The notes under the pieces are model-generated. The model did not search any database. It was not told where the DNA came from and saw nothing but the letters and a program-made list of their open reading frames with translations. The translations under genes were made by a program, and so were the position numbers. From Drosophila persimilis (taxonomy: Eukaryota > Arthropoda > Insecta > Diptera > Drosophilidae): DNA of 64,000 bases. The stretch's first letter is position 1, and every line of letters starts with the position of its first letter. The stretch is taken from assembly GCF_003286085.1 (NCBI RefSeq), contig NW_020825288.1:15500001-15564000 (forward strand), written 5' to 3'. Positions 48,100 to 61,817 of the stretch are shown here, in pieces.

Positions 48100-50136
48100 C
48101 GGTCTGACCGATAAAAAAACATAGTTAGCCCTCTTAGCCCCCTTCTTTTAAACAGGTGAACAGCTTGTGTGAAACGGCGGCAAATAGCACTGCTTGTAAA
48201 TTATTCTTGTAGAATTATATTCTTCCTCTTTACTTAAAATAAACCCAACGATATCTTTCACCTGGGAGTCATTAGTTTCGTGAAGTGCGTTTTAATACCC
48301 ACTGGTCGACACTGGGTTAATCGTCTTCTGTCAATACTCGGAAATAATATTCCTCGGTTTTTATATTCGATTTGATATTACTTGCTAGCTAGATCCTTCA
48401 GCCCTGACCAAATAATTTTATCCAATAAAATAATCAATTTTCTGCAGTATTGGCTAGTTTTAGGTACTCCCCTTTTATTGCATTGTGTCTCAAATAAGGT
48501 TTAAGCTAAAAAGGCCAACAAAAAATTAAAGCATAACGTAAGTATGTACGGAATAAACGTAAAAGCGTATGGAATGTTACGTAAATGCTGCTGGTAAACC
48601 GGGATCAGCTATGAGAATTGAAATATATATCCCCTTTTTAATTTTTGTCAATCAAAATTCTCTTTTCCAAGATTCCTTGAAATGTAATTAATAATAGCCT
48701 TTCTCAGATTGAAATGTTTCAGACTTATTTATGCATTTTATTTGTTTTCTGTATATATGTACATATATAAAGATTCCATTCATGGCCTCTGTAAGAATTA
48801 AATGGAAAATCAAAATTTCATTGAGATAGCTTTACAGCAGAGACGGACTAGTTCCTGCATTCACTGGTTCCTGAGATGACAAAAATCTTTTGGTTATAAT
48901 AATATTCCGATCTGATCCATATTCGGCAATTTGGTAGATATGGTCATTCTCTATGATGGTGGGGCGGAAGGGGGTGAAACCGACTTTTAACAGTGAGATC
49001 TAACAGAATTATGGATATCAAATTTGGTTGCTATAGCTCTAATAGTCTCTGAGATCCTTTAAATCGGGGCGAAGATTTGAAAAACATTTTTAACAGTGAC
49101 ATATAATAGAAGTCTGCACACAAAACGTCGTTGCTCTAGCTCTCATAGGGACGGACAGACAAACATAGCTCAATCGACTCGGCTATGGGGTCGGAAACGC
49201 TTCCTGCTGGACGTTAATACACCCCTATACTCATTTTGAGTATCGGTTATAAAAAACAGCAGAAGCAATCATTATAAGGGCGGGCTTTAGAAGCTGGGGA
49301 GTTCGGTTTGACGCGAATACCAATGTCCGCTAGTTTATCGATCAGGTAGAAAAGTAAGTCGAAGCACATGCAATACACCAAGACTACATTTAAGTGCTTA
49401 TGCCAATAGCATTGCAAGGTCGTGCACTCGAGTAGTGGCTCATGTTGGTGTGAGCGTCAGGGTCACCATTTTGCGATGCTAATCAGATCCGACATAAGAT
49501 TAACAGTCGTACTTGGTAACAAAAGTTGGGACGAAGGTGGCGTCCCGGTCGGAAGGACATATAGCAAAAGGAGAATGTGATCTGCGGCTGCAGAGTTTCC
49601 TCAGTTATGTCTTTAGTATTGAATTTTTTTCCAAGGTAAATACAACAGTAATGGGGTGAAAGATTCATGGGTATCAGTGTAAAAGCGTCAGAAAGTGAAA
49701 ATCAGCAGGTCGATCTCACGCTTCCTGAAGACACCACAAGTGGCGCACGTGTAGAGGAACTAATTGCAGTCTCAGACTCGCTGCAACTCAGCCACACTAT
49801 CCTGGAATAGTATATGTACGATCAATTTGGCGGAGCAGGGTTCAGGACAAGGCTACCACGTTACCAATTAGTTCAAGGCAACTTCGAAGCTTCCAAATCC
49901 AGTCGTATACTCCTACTGTCCCATACTAAATTTCTGAATAATTCAATTCTCAAGTAACACAGTATAAAATCGACGCGTTTAAATCGACGTACCTAAACCG
50001 ATTTTGTTAATAACAAAAGACTTACTGGCTAGTTTTATCAGCTATAGCTATTGCAGCCGGCTTTTTGTAGTGTTTACAATAATTAGAAACCGTAAAATCC
50101 TAATACTATACCAGAAGGATTTCATTTTTTTTGTAT
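48100..50136. other. Intergenic region between vezl and Men
   Basis: AT-rich, no coding gene. It contains the dispersed repeat at 48.90-49.26 kb. If gene order is as I recall in melanogaster, this is where a rearrangement junction should lie. Confidence 0.45.
48900..49256. repeat. Dispersed repeat copy B (unclassified transposon-derived)
   Basis: Shares with copy A (19751-19932) the GGGGCGGAAGGGGGTG box, GATATCAAATTTGGTTGCTA and AATAGTCTCTGAGATC. It also has a tail (GGACGGACAGACAAACATAG, TCAATCGACTCGGCTATGGG, GTCGGAAACGCTTCCTGCTG, then CTCATTTTGAGTATCGG) that I recognise as a common fly interspersed tail. The class was not assigned. Confidence 0.7.
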
Positions 50137-50142
50137 TTTATT
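50137..50142 (-). terminator. Candidate Men poly(A) signal
   Basis: AATAAA on the minus strand about 370 bp after the Men stop codon. Confidence 0.45.
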
Positions 50143-50510
50143 TGTAGGTACTTAGCCTAGTTTGTGTTTTTCAAGATTACATAGAATTTGTTTACATATC
50201 TAGTAGATCAATAGCCCATTTACATAAAATCGACATCATAAAAAATTGTTTGTGGAGTTGGTAAACGCAGTTCTCAAAGTAGGGTCTGGCCAGGAGCTTT
50301 AGAGCCCGTGGGGCGAGTAAATACATACAGATGTGGATAGGCGTGGTACAATTTTGCTATGTGTTAGACAGATGTGAGATTTTATATAATAAATAACATG
50401 GTTTCTGCTCGTGCCGGTTTAATATCTGGGGATGCACGTGTTCGGCGACTGCTCGCAGTGGAATGGAAAGTACGCTGCCATGCCACAGCTAGATCTAGGG
50501 GTACTTCCAT

Positions 50511-53500
50511 TTACAAGTGGTAGGTGGCAGGCACGGCACGCGGGTAGTCCAGATCGTACATTTGTGCCTTGATGAAGGCCACCTTGTTGGCGGGCTCGGG
50601 ATAAACGGTGGCCAGTCCGTTCTTGTAGGCGTATTCCACAATCTTCTCGGCAATGGCTATCGAGCAGTTGACAATCGAGGGGAGGGGTGGGTACAGGCTG
50701 CCCCTGTTCAGATCATCCTTGGAGACCAGCTCGGCAAGGCGCTCGGCCGAGACCAGGAACACCTCTTCGGGAATGGTAAGCATTCCGGCGCACAGGACAC
50801 CGAGAGCCACGCCCGGAAAGATGTACGAGTTGTTGCCCTGGCCAGGATAGAACTTGCGGCCGTTGTACGTCACTGGGGCGAACGGCGATCCAGATGCAAA
50901 TATGCACTTGCCCTGGGTGTGTGTGTACGCCTCCTCGGCGGTGCACTCGGCCTTGCTGGTGGGGTTCGACAGGGCGAAGATGATGGGGGTCTCGTTGATC
51001 TCGGCCATCTTCTCCAGGATCTCCTTGGTGAAGGCTCCACCTTGGGCGGCAGCGCCAATCAGCACATTGGGACGCACGCGACGCACAGCCTCTTCCAGGG
51101 TATCGATCGGAGCGTGAGTCTGGGCAAAGTGCAGCTTGTGCTCGGTGAGGCCACCCTTTGGGCGGTCACGGACAATGACGCCACGGCTAGAAATACGTTA
51201 GCCAGTTAGCTTTTAATGTGGATGTGGAATAGAGTATGTTTGTTACCTGTCCACCATCCAGATGCGAGCCTTGGCCTCATCATCGGTGAGTCCTTCGGCC
51301 TTCATCGCCATGGTGCAGAGCGTGGCAATGCCGAGAGCGGCCTCGCCAGCTCCTAAGAACAGGAGCACATTGTCCTTCAGCGTGGTCTTCTTGATCTTCA
51401 GCGAGGCCAACAGACCGGCCACGGCCACCGAGGCGGTGCCCTGAATGTCATCGTTGAAGGTGCAGTACGAGTCACGGTACTTGGACAGCAGACGGAAAGC
51501 ATTCGCGTTGGCAAAGTCCTCGAACTGGATGAGGCAGTTCTGGCCAAAGCGACGCACACATCCCTTCATGAACTCTTCGATGAACTCGTCGTAGAGGGCG
51601 CCGGTGGGACGCTTCTGGCGCAGACCCACATACAGGGGATCCTCCAGAATGCTTTCAGTGTTCGTGCCCACATCCAAGGTAATGGGCAGGCATTGCGATG
51701 GCTTGATACCGGCCAGAGCCGTGTACAGGGACAGCTTGCCCACGGGAATGCCCATGCCATTGGCCCCGAGATCGCCCAGACCCAGGATACGCTCGCCGTC
51801 GGTCACCACAATGGCGCGCACATCTGTCTCGGGCCAGTTCTTGAGCACCTCGTAGACGTGGCCCTTGTCCTTGATCGATATGTACATGCCCTTGGCGTGC
51901 TGGTAGATCAGGCTGTACTTCTGGCAGGCCAGACCCACCGTTGGGGTGTACACCAGCGGCATCATGTGGGCGATGTCCGAGCTGAGCACCTTGTAGAACA
52001 GGCGCTCGTTGCTCTCCGACAGGCTGATCAGGTACATGTACTTGTCCAAGTCGTTCTCCAATCGGTCAAGCAGGATGCGGCTATGCTTGACCTGCTCCTC
52101 ATCGTCGCGCACCACGTACGGCAGAAGGCCATGGATGCCCAACTGCTGGCGTTCCTCGTGTGTGAAAGCCAGACCCTGAAGGAGATGAATATGTACATTA
52201 TAACTAGCAAAAGTTGTCTCTCAAACCTATGATTTGCAGAGTTCGAATTTGAAAAGATCACCCGACAATTAATTAGTGCACAATGATCTGCTCTGAGGCT
52301 CTGGCTATCACTCTGGCGTTCGCTGAAATGGTGGAAAAGTTTGCTGCTGCTTATCATTCACCCATCGCCTGAGCACGCGCCATTCCTCCGGATAGACAAT
52401 CTGACTGTCGTGAGCCCTGCCGCTGTCTGTCGCGTCGGTCTGACCTTGCCATGTTCAGAAGCTGGGTAGTGAATGGGGCGAGATTAGCGCTCGCCCAGGC
52501 ACCAGCCCGATTTCAAGTTCAAAGTCAAATTCTAGCTCTGGCTCTGGCTCTGGCTCTGTCCATGCCGATCGCGATTCGCGAACCGGTATTCAAATGCATT
52601 GTGCGGGGAGGGGGTTTGGGGGTTTGACTCGAAATGACTCAGAGCTGAGCTGGCCTCGATTCACACGCACGATGATGCGGTGGTTTTGAAAGTTTGCTTT
52701 GTAATTGCTGCGTCTATTTTCGAAAATGCCTGCGAGCCATACAATATTACGCGATTATGTTGGGGGCGTTCCTCAAAACCCCTGACTAGGTCTTCGCCAA
52801 TGAAAAAACGTGCCAATTGGCTTCCAAACATATGCATTACGCTGGCTTATGACAGGTTTAAGGAATTTTTACGGATGTACTCGTAGTACCTGCTGATATG
52901 CACATTAGGGAATAATTACTCGTGCATTAAATGTAATTATGCGAACACCAAAATCGTGACCGGACAAAGGTATTGTGAAAATGTCAAAGTTTATCGTAAG
53001 TTTCTGCCACTGAGACATCGTTCACCTTTAATTTACGGGCATGTTTATCCACTGCTGTTCGATCTATTATAAAACTTTTAAAAGTCCGAGACCATTTGTC
53101 TTATTTCTTTTGCTTTGAGGGGCGAATAAATTAATTTTTTCCCGGCGAACATGGTATTTCCTCAACTTTCTTTGGTCTTAAATATAGATTGTATCCATCA
53201 TTCCTTGGGGTTTTACCAAATGATAGAGAATCATTGGATTACCCCAGGTTGAGATGACAAGCAGTATTTTTATGTTCATTCATGCTGACTTGGTAAGGTG
53301 CTAATTCTGATAAAAAAGTAGTATCTATGGTTTCAACATTGTGGCTTAGAATGGCTAGAAATAGCCACGTTAGGGTGACGTGCTCGATGAGAACTGACTA
53401 ACTAATATTCTTTTATTGATGCCCTGTGTGGGACTTCATTTGACGTCTTTACTACTTCCATTGCTCTAATGCTATCTAAGTGTCTTTGCTTGAAGTGTCT

Positions 53501-56500
53501 TTTCAGTAAATTGTGTAGCTCTAGTTAATGTATTCATCGAGATGCTTGCTGGGTATGACAAAGAGCACCCTATTTGTAAGTTTATCATACAAATTTCCCA
53601 TCTCCCAAGGAGAAGGCTCGCTCGTCAGTCTGTGTTTATAAAAGTCTAGAAACAAAATACTCGAGCCAAACATGAAAGTTGATCTAAACAAAGCTTATTT
53701 GAATCATTATTTGAAGGGGAAGCGCATGCGTGAAGTGCGTGGACTTGCGTCAAGTTTCGGTCAATTTAATACAATTTCGTTCGGTGCGGTTGTAGTTGTT
53801 CTGATTAGAGGGCTTGTGCGGTGTGAGAATTCCATTTAAGACAATAAACGAGCTACGAGTCGCGTACCATGCCCGAGTGAGCCCCCATAAACACTAATTT
53901 CCCGTTATCGCTGGCTACGTCATCGGTGGGCTGGTGAAATAATAAAAAACTTGAGAACGACACCGTTGACATTGAAATCGACAGCACAACGGCACGACGG
54001 ACGATAAGCGAGCGAAAGTGTGTACCGTCTGGCTGCCTGGCAACAGGTATTCTCCACATCAAGTGCGGCAAAAATTCAAGCTTGCCACACAACGAAATGT
54101 AGAGACAACTCTGCGATATCGCATACGAAATTCGTTTGAAATTGCAAAAAAAAAAACAAAACAAAAACCAAAGACAGAAAAAGACAAAAAAAAAATAAAC
54201 GCCTCAAACCAAAACACGAATTAGCGCTCAGCTGATATTTGCACCGTCTGGCGCGACCAGTTACAGATAATGATGATCCTCATCATCATCATAATTAATG
54301 GATGTCTGGGTCAGAGCTCTGAATACCTCCAGATGACGAAAGCGCCGCCTTAATCAGCGCGAGCTCAGGCAGACATAAGAGGCATAATTCCCAGCCCAGC
54401 AAATTGTTTCCTCTGCAAAGGTGAGCTGATGAAAGGCCTTTTGTTCAAGGCTTGCACTTTGTGCCATTGTGGGCCAGGCTGTGCGGAATGATGGGAGGAT
54501 GCATGGATGTGTCAGGGTCTCAAGGCAGCTTTGGAACGGAGCGGAAGTGACACAAGAAAGGATAATGCTACTTATGTGTGGTAGTGGAATAGGAAACTAA
54601 AAATGTACGAAAAAACGTCTTTTATGGAATAAAACTTCCAAGTAAATCTTCAAAAATACTATCATGAAATTACTTGGAATTAAAAGTGTTTCTTTACACA
54701 GAAAACAATCGAACTATGTGCCTTTAACAGAGCTACAGTAAGTGCCGAACTATATGCTCTGCTCATTCGGTGCGGCACATTGACCGCTTGAATTTGTTTA
54801 AATTTTTAATTTCCTTTGAAAGCCAATAAACAACACCAATAGCAGGCGAGCAGAGAATGAAGCAAGAGACAAACAAAAAGGCATACTTATGCAAATTATC
54901 GTCTGGTGTGAGCAAACACGCTGATGTATGGTTCGACTATATATAATATACATATGTATGTACATACATATGTATGTATGTACATGGCTGATAGAGGGCG
55001 ATGAGTGAGAGTATTATCGCACTTGGTTCTTGTTTTTTTTTTTTGCGGTTCGGAACGGAGTTAAATTTATGGGTAAATGTAGGTCAGTTCTTGGTGCTGG
55101 TTCGGCCTTCGGCCTTCTGTCTTCTCTCTTCCGACAGTAGTTTTTTTTTGCGATAAGAACTTGAAAACTTTCCATCGGTTTGCGGAAAAGAGAAATGAAA
55201 ACATTTCCAGTTGGAATATAAACATCAGCTGTTGAGTGCAGAACTCAAGTAGGGGACAGAGACAGGGCACCGCGATAAGCAAGTGTCGTTTGCTCGGAAC
55301 GAAGTAGAATAACATCTCCGATAAGACAAAGATACCGGTATTTTCTGCCTACAATATTAATTTCAGTTTAAACATTTCCTGACATTGTGCTTCGACGTAA
55401 TAAGAGATTGGGAATAATCATTATTATTGTTATTAAAGGCATTTAGGGAAGAACATTTCCGGAGGGGGTTCTTTACTGAAGCTTCTGCTCACGTTGCGAA
55501 ATGCAATTGATATTCATCCTATATTCTATTATATAGAGGAGTACTCCTACTATTATTGTTTCGTCATTCTGACTGTAATAATTGTTTGATCGAAGCGCTA
55601 TTTGAGTACATATAAAACTGTGTATATCCCAATTTCAGGGAGAGGAATGGGCCGTTTATAAAAACATGTAAAACAACATTCTCTGTCTTTCGGCTACTGC
55701 ATGCAGCTGTATAAAATAAAACATGCCCTTGTCCCCCTCGAGCACCGGGTACAACTACAGAAGACCCATGCGCCTCACTCTCTCTTTCTCTCTGTGCTCT
55801 CTCAGCAGCAACAATGGAACCAAATTGGCTCTCATCTGCCATGCGAAAATAGCGGAAAAACAATTGCAAGCCGAAAAGCACAAACAGCATCGCATCTCGT
55901 CTGCAAATTGGCATTGAACTTGAAATGCAATCTAAGAGAACAAGTTGAAAGATTAATTCTGTCAGGTCTCATGTTAGCTGCTTGATAGCCCATGGATATT
56001 TAATTGACCAATTATAGCTGCTTGCTATCGATTTTCTGTGTGTTCCGACGTCTGACATCAGCCACAAAAAAAAAAATGAATAAAAAAAAAACAAATCGTA
56101 TGAGCTTTGGTCTTCCAGTGCGGCGCGTGTTCGAGTGAAACTGGACTGACAGTCTGGCTGTTGCTCTCCCGCTCTCGCACTGGGCCCGGCTATGTCATCT
56201 AAAGGTCACCCACACCAGACACCACGCACTCGCCGTAAGAAATGGAGCAACTGCCAAAAAGTATATATTTTATTCTCTGCTTTGAATTGTCAGCTGACAT
56301 TTCCGTTAAATAGTTATTTATGTATTTATGAATTGGAATTTTTGTATGGCATTGCTTTAAAAATAGCCAGCAGCGAATTGTGAAATCCTAGCGGAGTAGG
56401 GACTGGTACTAGACTCGTGGCTACCACTGTCATGTCAGTCAGGAAAGCCTATCATCGATTCCCCCTCAGGGCAGATTCACATCAAAAAACCCACCCTGCA

Positions 56501-57065
56501 CGCAACACTTTTGCCTGGTACTTTTCCACTCAAAATTTCTGCTGCCCAAGGGCTAAATACATAAGAAGAGAGCCGGAGCGGAGCGGGGACTCACCTTTGC
56601 ATAGCGCTTGTCGTGGAGACGGGTTAATCCGGAGATGCTTCCAACGACTTCGTTGTCGCCGGTGCCCCAAAGTCCCAGACGATCGCGGGGCGTATACTGG
56701 TCAATGTTGACTAACTTGCTCATGTCGTCGTTGTTGTTGCTGCAGTTGCTGTAAGAACGCTGCGGCGGCTGGAAGCTGTGGCTCAGTTGCTGCTGGTGGA
56801 GAGCGTTGAGACTCCGGTGAAGCTGGTTCCAGTGGTGCTGCGAGGATAACTGAAGTCCTTGCGGTGGAGGCGGCAAGTCCGTTGCTTGTAGTTGATCGCT
56901 TGGCTTCGCTGCTTCTGCTCGGTCAGCTGCTGCTGCTGGGGCTTCTGATGATGATGTTGCTCTGTCGCCGTCGCTTTGCGTACTGATTTGTGTCGTTAGT
57001 TTTGCAAAATTGGAAAGTTCGTATTCGAGTGTTGTCGTCGTTGTAGTCGTATGATTGTTACACAC
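50511..57065 (-). CDS. Men: NADP-dependent malic enzyme
   Basis: Converts malate plus NADP to pyruvate, CO2 and NADPH; the main cytosolic NADPH source for fly lipid synthesis. Exons: 56595-57065 (or from the inner ATG at 56723), 51247-52175, 50511-51186. The short form is 577 residues, the family size; the long form adds 114 residues. Conserved: [15 protein letters not shown] (catalytic Tyr), [20 protein letters not shown] (nucleotide loop and catalytic Lys), metal ligands in [10 protein letters not shown] and FNDDIQGTA, and the Rossmann [12 protein letters not shown]. The C terminus is [12 protein letters not shown]. The extension (Thr-, Ala- and Gln-rich, MCNNHTTTT...) is not conserved enzyme; it could be a second isoform or be untranslated. 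The first intron (52176-56594) is 4.4 kb. Confidence 0.95.
52176..56594 (-). other. Men first intron
   Basis: Large intron without coding exons that I can support. It contains a (TGGCTC)n tract at 52531-52558 and an ATGT/ACAT-rich palindromic tract near 54950-54985. Size suggests regulatory content or alternative 5' exons, but no specific element is recognised. Confidence 0.6.
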
Positions 57066-58158
57066 ACGACTACTGCGCCATTTTTGCGCCGACGTCGGAG
57101 CGTCGCCACATCTACATGGTGCTGCTCCCGCCGTATGGGTGTGTGTGCAAGAGAGAATGTGGGCTGGTGTGGGCAGGGTGGTTGTGGCTGCCGTGCTCTC
57201 ATTGTTGTTGTTCGCTAGTGCGCCTGAGCGCGGGTCAGCTGTTCGGCAGTGAGAACAGCTGCTGCTGGTGCTCCGAGAGCTACCAACGGGAATTGTGGTT
57301 TTGTAGAGGCCGTGCTGTGGCTGTTGTTGTTGCTGCTGAAGGTATGGTGTTATTTGGCCATTGGAAGGGCTGTGGGAATTATTTGCAGTTGGATATACCG
57401 GCGTGCTGGGGGGACGAGATATTGGAAAAGAGACAGAGAGAGAGAGAGGGGAATAGTAAGTATGTGGGAATGTGCGCTATGTAATTCAATTAAGGAATTG
57501 TGGGAATCGACTGTTATGTGAAGAAATGTCAGCCATCTGTTCCCTACTTTGTCTTTGACTTTATCCCTCCAGCCGAATCGGAACAGGTGATGCTCGTTCC
57601 AGACAGGCTTTCGATCCGATAAGCCGTGATAAGCAATGTCATTGATTAACCCTGCCCCCGCTCCACGCCCACTTGTTCGTTAGGACTAATACGATTATGT
57701 GGGTATTATGTATTAGTCTAACACTCACAGCAGCTTGAGCCGTCGTCCAAAGGTTCCGCTCGAGTACGCGGAATAGCGCCGGAGAGCAGAGTACATCGTA
57801 GCTGCACCTGATATGGTCTCTATATGTACAAGACACTTGAAGTTCGTTCCGATTCCGCTTTCCTTGTACGTATGTATGTATGTAATTGTCTCTGAGAAAC
57901 CGTCTCTATTTTGCTAATTTTCACTGACTACCGTGCTAGAGCACTCAAAGGGAACTGAGCTCAACATGCAGCACTCGATTTCTCGCTCAGTCTTTTTGCC
58001 ATTTACATTTTACACTTTCCTTCTACTGATTAACTCTCGCCAGATTGTCGGCGCTCGGACGGAAAGCAGCTGACTGATAAAAGCGGCAAATGTGTACATA
58101 CATATGTATGTTTATATATTTATTTGCCCGTTTATGTGGCATAATAACAACAATACAA
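57066..58158. other. Men upstream region
   Basis: No further gene seen. GTTGTTG-rich leader-like sequence at 57.0-57.4 kb probably contains the Men 5' UTR and promoter; a GAGAGA tract lies near 57.43 kb. Confidence 0.4.
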
Positions 58159-58799
58159 GTGTCTGGGCCAAAGAACACAGAACGAAAGCATTTCGATAAA
58201 GTTCAGATACCGTCAGATCACAGTGTCGTCCCTCTAAAGAGGGTCCCCTTTGATTGGAACTCAGAAAAGCTCATAGACAAAACGATTTTTCGCGACGAGA
58301 ATGACCTTGAATCGGATGATCGGGGATGACTATCCCCAATGATGAATACAGATTGGAATTGCCAATATCATTGCAAATTTAACCGAATTAGTAATTCGAA
58401 TTGTGGAAGAAAAATGTTACTACCTTGAGGCTGAAAAATGAGTGATTAAAAAACAATAGTCAGTTCAATGACTGCAAGGTCACGTTTCAAACGGAAATTG
58501 GTCCAAAACGGTTAAAAACTATACCTAAGCGGGTTCGGTCCAGCATGTACAAAAAGGTACGGTCAAAATATGATAAGCTAGCTGAAGGCCCTAGGCAAGA
58601 AAATATAACCGATATTTCGGATATTATGCTCCAAAAATTTGTTAGGAATTATTGTTTTTTTTGGTCAGACTCTTTTAAATTTGAGAAAAGTCTTATTTTT
58701 AAAGGTTTTCCTCATAACTTGAGTACGAAGAAGAGTGTGAATTTTGAATTCCGCTCAGAACTTTGTAGATTACAAAAAAATATGTCTGGGAAATATTAG
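58159..58799 (+). pseudogene. Frameshifted coding-like tract, family unknown
   Basis: Successive frames read like protein. 58159-58329 gives KRVPFDWNSEKLIDKTIF and FRDENDLESDDRG, then a shift to MTIPNDEYRLELPISLQI. After a stop, a further piece reads LTELVIRIVEEKCYYLEAEK, then 58455-58799 gives KTIPKRVRSSMYKKVRSKYD and a Phe/Lys-rich end. Polar, non-repetitive composition and clean frame hand-overs suggest one old gene broken by two or three indels or stops. No introns or known domain recognised. Confidence 0.4.
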
Positions 58800-61700
58800 G
58801 CTTTCAAATGAAAAATCAATGTAAAATGGAAACTTTAAATTTCAGAAATTATATTGGTTTCTTGCTATTTTATATTTTATTCGTATATGCTCGTTTAGTG
58901 AGTTCTTAGTTTTTGCCAATTCCTTTTGCTTTTTTTCATCTTATGTTCGTTATATTTTATTAAGTTCTGTCTATAAAATTAATAGCGAACCAGCCCAAAT
59001 TAAACCTTAGGCTTAACGTTCAATATTCCGTACCATAGCGATCCCCAACCAGTCTCCAGAGTTTGCACTTGAGGCAATCACATGCAACGTGCGTTTCGAA
59101 GTCTGAACCATTCAATTATTACACAAAAATTGAAAGTACGAGTACATGGCATGCCAATAAATTGGAACATTACACACATGTGTGCGGAGCAACCTTCATC
59201 AATATTAATAATTCACTGAAGCTTTGTTTCGTGTGTTCAATCTTTTTTTTATTATTTTTCGAGAACTTTCATGACCGAATAGCGAAAAGCACCTGTCGCT
59301 CGGTTTCGGTTTTTTCTGGCTCTCCAGCGATCCAATAAGGGTTTAATTCGAAAATCGTTAATTATAGATGCAGACACCTGCTGCCCGCCCCGCCTTAACT
59401 ATCGATGGACGGTGTGGCGTGTGCCACCCCACTTGTCCGATGTGTCGGGTGTCGATGAGTCGCGCGTAAATCGCTGATAAAACGCCAGTAAATCGCATCG
59501 TTAAACACTAATGACAGTGCCAGATGAAGATTTCTGACAGCAACAGCTCGGGGGTGTGGCTGGGGCGTTTGTTTTTATTTATTTCACGTGCAGTCTAAAT
59601 AAGCCAACTAATTGCAGGGTGGAGCTACAAGTTGGGGGAGACAGATTCTACACAGTGCTACTAATGGATCAAACGGAGAAGCGTGGAATGGAATGTAAAA
59701 ATGACTCGAGGAATGTTTTGATAGACTCATTTTGTGTTGCTTCGAGTATATGGACTTTTACTCTCAGTTGAACTAATTTTCATCTCAATTCAGATTGATT
59801 TTAACATATACACATTTTTGTAACAAGAATGTAAGTATTTCATGGAGATGGAAATATCTTTGAAGATTAATTTACTTGGAACTTAATAATATTGTATCAC
59901 TGCTTGAGCAACTAATCGGGCACCTCTCGCACTCCTCAAGTCCTCCCTTCGTTTGCAGTTGCCTTTTGCGGGGCTGCTGTTTTTTTTTGTTTTTTCTTTT
60001 TGCGTTTCCTTACCCATTTTCATCGAAATTTCTTACGGCATTGCGATCGGCGCAAATGGAACTGGAATTGCCCATTTTCAGTACCGATTCGGATAATTAA
60101 CTGCAGCAAAACCTGAGCTCGTTAATTGAAATCAGAGCGCCAGTACCTGACGTTCCACAGATGTTCATAAGCCAAGGGAGAATGCAACAATAGAGAACTT
60201 TTCGTGTTTTGAAGGCAAGTTTTACAAGTCTGGCACCGGCGACACGAAGGTTTGCCTGAAATATTTCGAGCAGCGTTAATAACCAATATTAAAACAGTGT
60301 TTTTGCACTCGAATCGGTTTGTAACCCGCACTGCCAAGTTGTTCAATCATCGACTCTGAACCGCCCGAAACCGAACCGAATCAAAAACTAAACTCGGACT
60401 GAAAACGCGGCTCGGCCTGAGGCCACTTGTAGCGGCGTTGCCCAAAGGAGAATGGGAGTGCAAGTGAGCGACAGAGCTTGCACACACCAACAGAAAAACC
60501 CATCCACTGAGCGAAAAAGTTCGTCTTAGAGTTAATTTTCGGGCAATGTTTAGGGATAGAGGGCTAAAATATATAATTGTCCTGGAATGATCGACCACAC
60601 AGATAATATATAGCATTTGTGATGGAAACAAATGCTCTTTGGAATTTTCCTATGATAATAAACTGGTACCAGAGATTGAACAAAAATGAACTTATACATA
60701 TTTATACATATACATATTTATGAATATATAGTGTTTTTTTTACAATTTCATATCAGCACATAGTACATTAACTATTTGTTTTCTCAGTGTCCGTTCACTG
60801 GCTCACGCAGGTAACACGCGACATTCGTGTGAGCAGAGCGATAGACTCGAAAAGCGGCAGGGGACGGTTGAGTCATTTCTGGGGGCCATAGACTACTGTT
60901 TAATTGAACGTTACAGCCTTAGAGACCGGAGACCAGAGACGCTCCGGCGTTGACTTGCTCAAATGTCGGCCAGTTGGCCAATCGCAGCAGCGACCTTTGG
61001 AGGTACCTCCAATGCATTGGGCAATTTGTTGTTGCCTAATTAAAACTTAATAATAATTCGAAATATAAGAGAAGGCAACCCACGGACTGACCATCGCGAC
61101 CCAGTCGACTGCACTTAGGTGGAACAAAGAAGATCCAAATATATAAGAAAATGAGATCCTATTTACCTGTTGGCTGTGTGCAGGCCATAGGCTATTCGCA
61201 TTAGCCGACCCCTAAGTTTTGTTCTTTTTGTTGTCCTCTGAATAATTCGTTCGTTCGTTTTCTTGGCGCTTGCCAGATTTAAATAAGATAAGCTTAAAAA
61301 ATATTCATCAGAATTTACAACATACAAAATCGTGTTTGGGGGGATTTAGCTTAGCTATAATAATAAATCTCACATTACTTTTTTTATATTTTGTTTTAAC
61401 ACACAGCCTAATGTTTGTAAGTGTAAACACCATTCGTGCTTACCATTTTTTTGTGTGCTTTTTGTGGCATTTTGCGAAATTGTCACATCCCCACAAAATT
61501 GCATCACGATTTTTATTTTGTTTTTTTTTTTTGTCAGGGTCAAATTTTTTCTTTTAATCGGTTCAACCAACGACAATTACAAAATGTATTCCGAGTCGAC
61601 GGGCCTGTATTAACCTATGTGTTATCTAGGTTCATCTTCATCGGCAGCTTACAATACGGATACTATGTGTGAGAGAGGGCTGGCATAGATTAGTAGTTCT

Positions 61701-61817
61701 TTTATGCAATCAAACATTGGTATGAAAAGTGAATCAAGTCAAGTCAATAAATCCAAGCCACCAAAGTGGTGTATCCAAGCTTTGGGCAGAATGTGGATCA
61801 CTGGATGGAGTTGATGC
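58800..61817. other. Intergenic region without recognised gene
   Basis: AT-rich with poly-T runs; short ORFs lack domains. Nothing convincing seen. Confidence 0.5.

Noticed and set aside
50517..51209. 230-codon plus-strand ORF opposite Men
   Set aside because: Shadow of malic enzyme exon 3.
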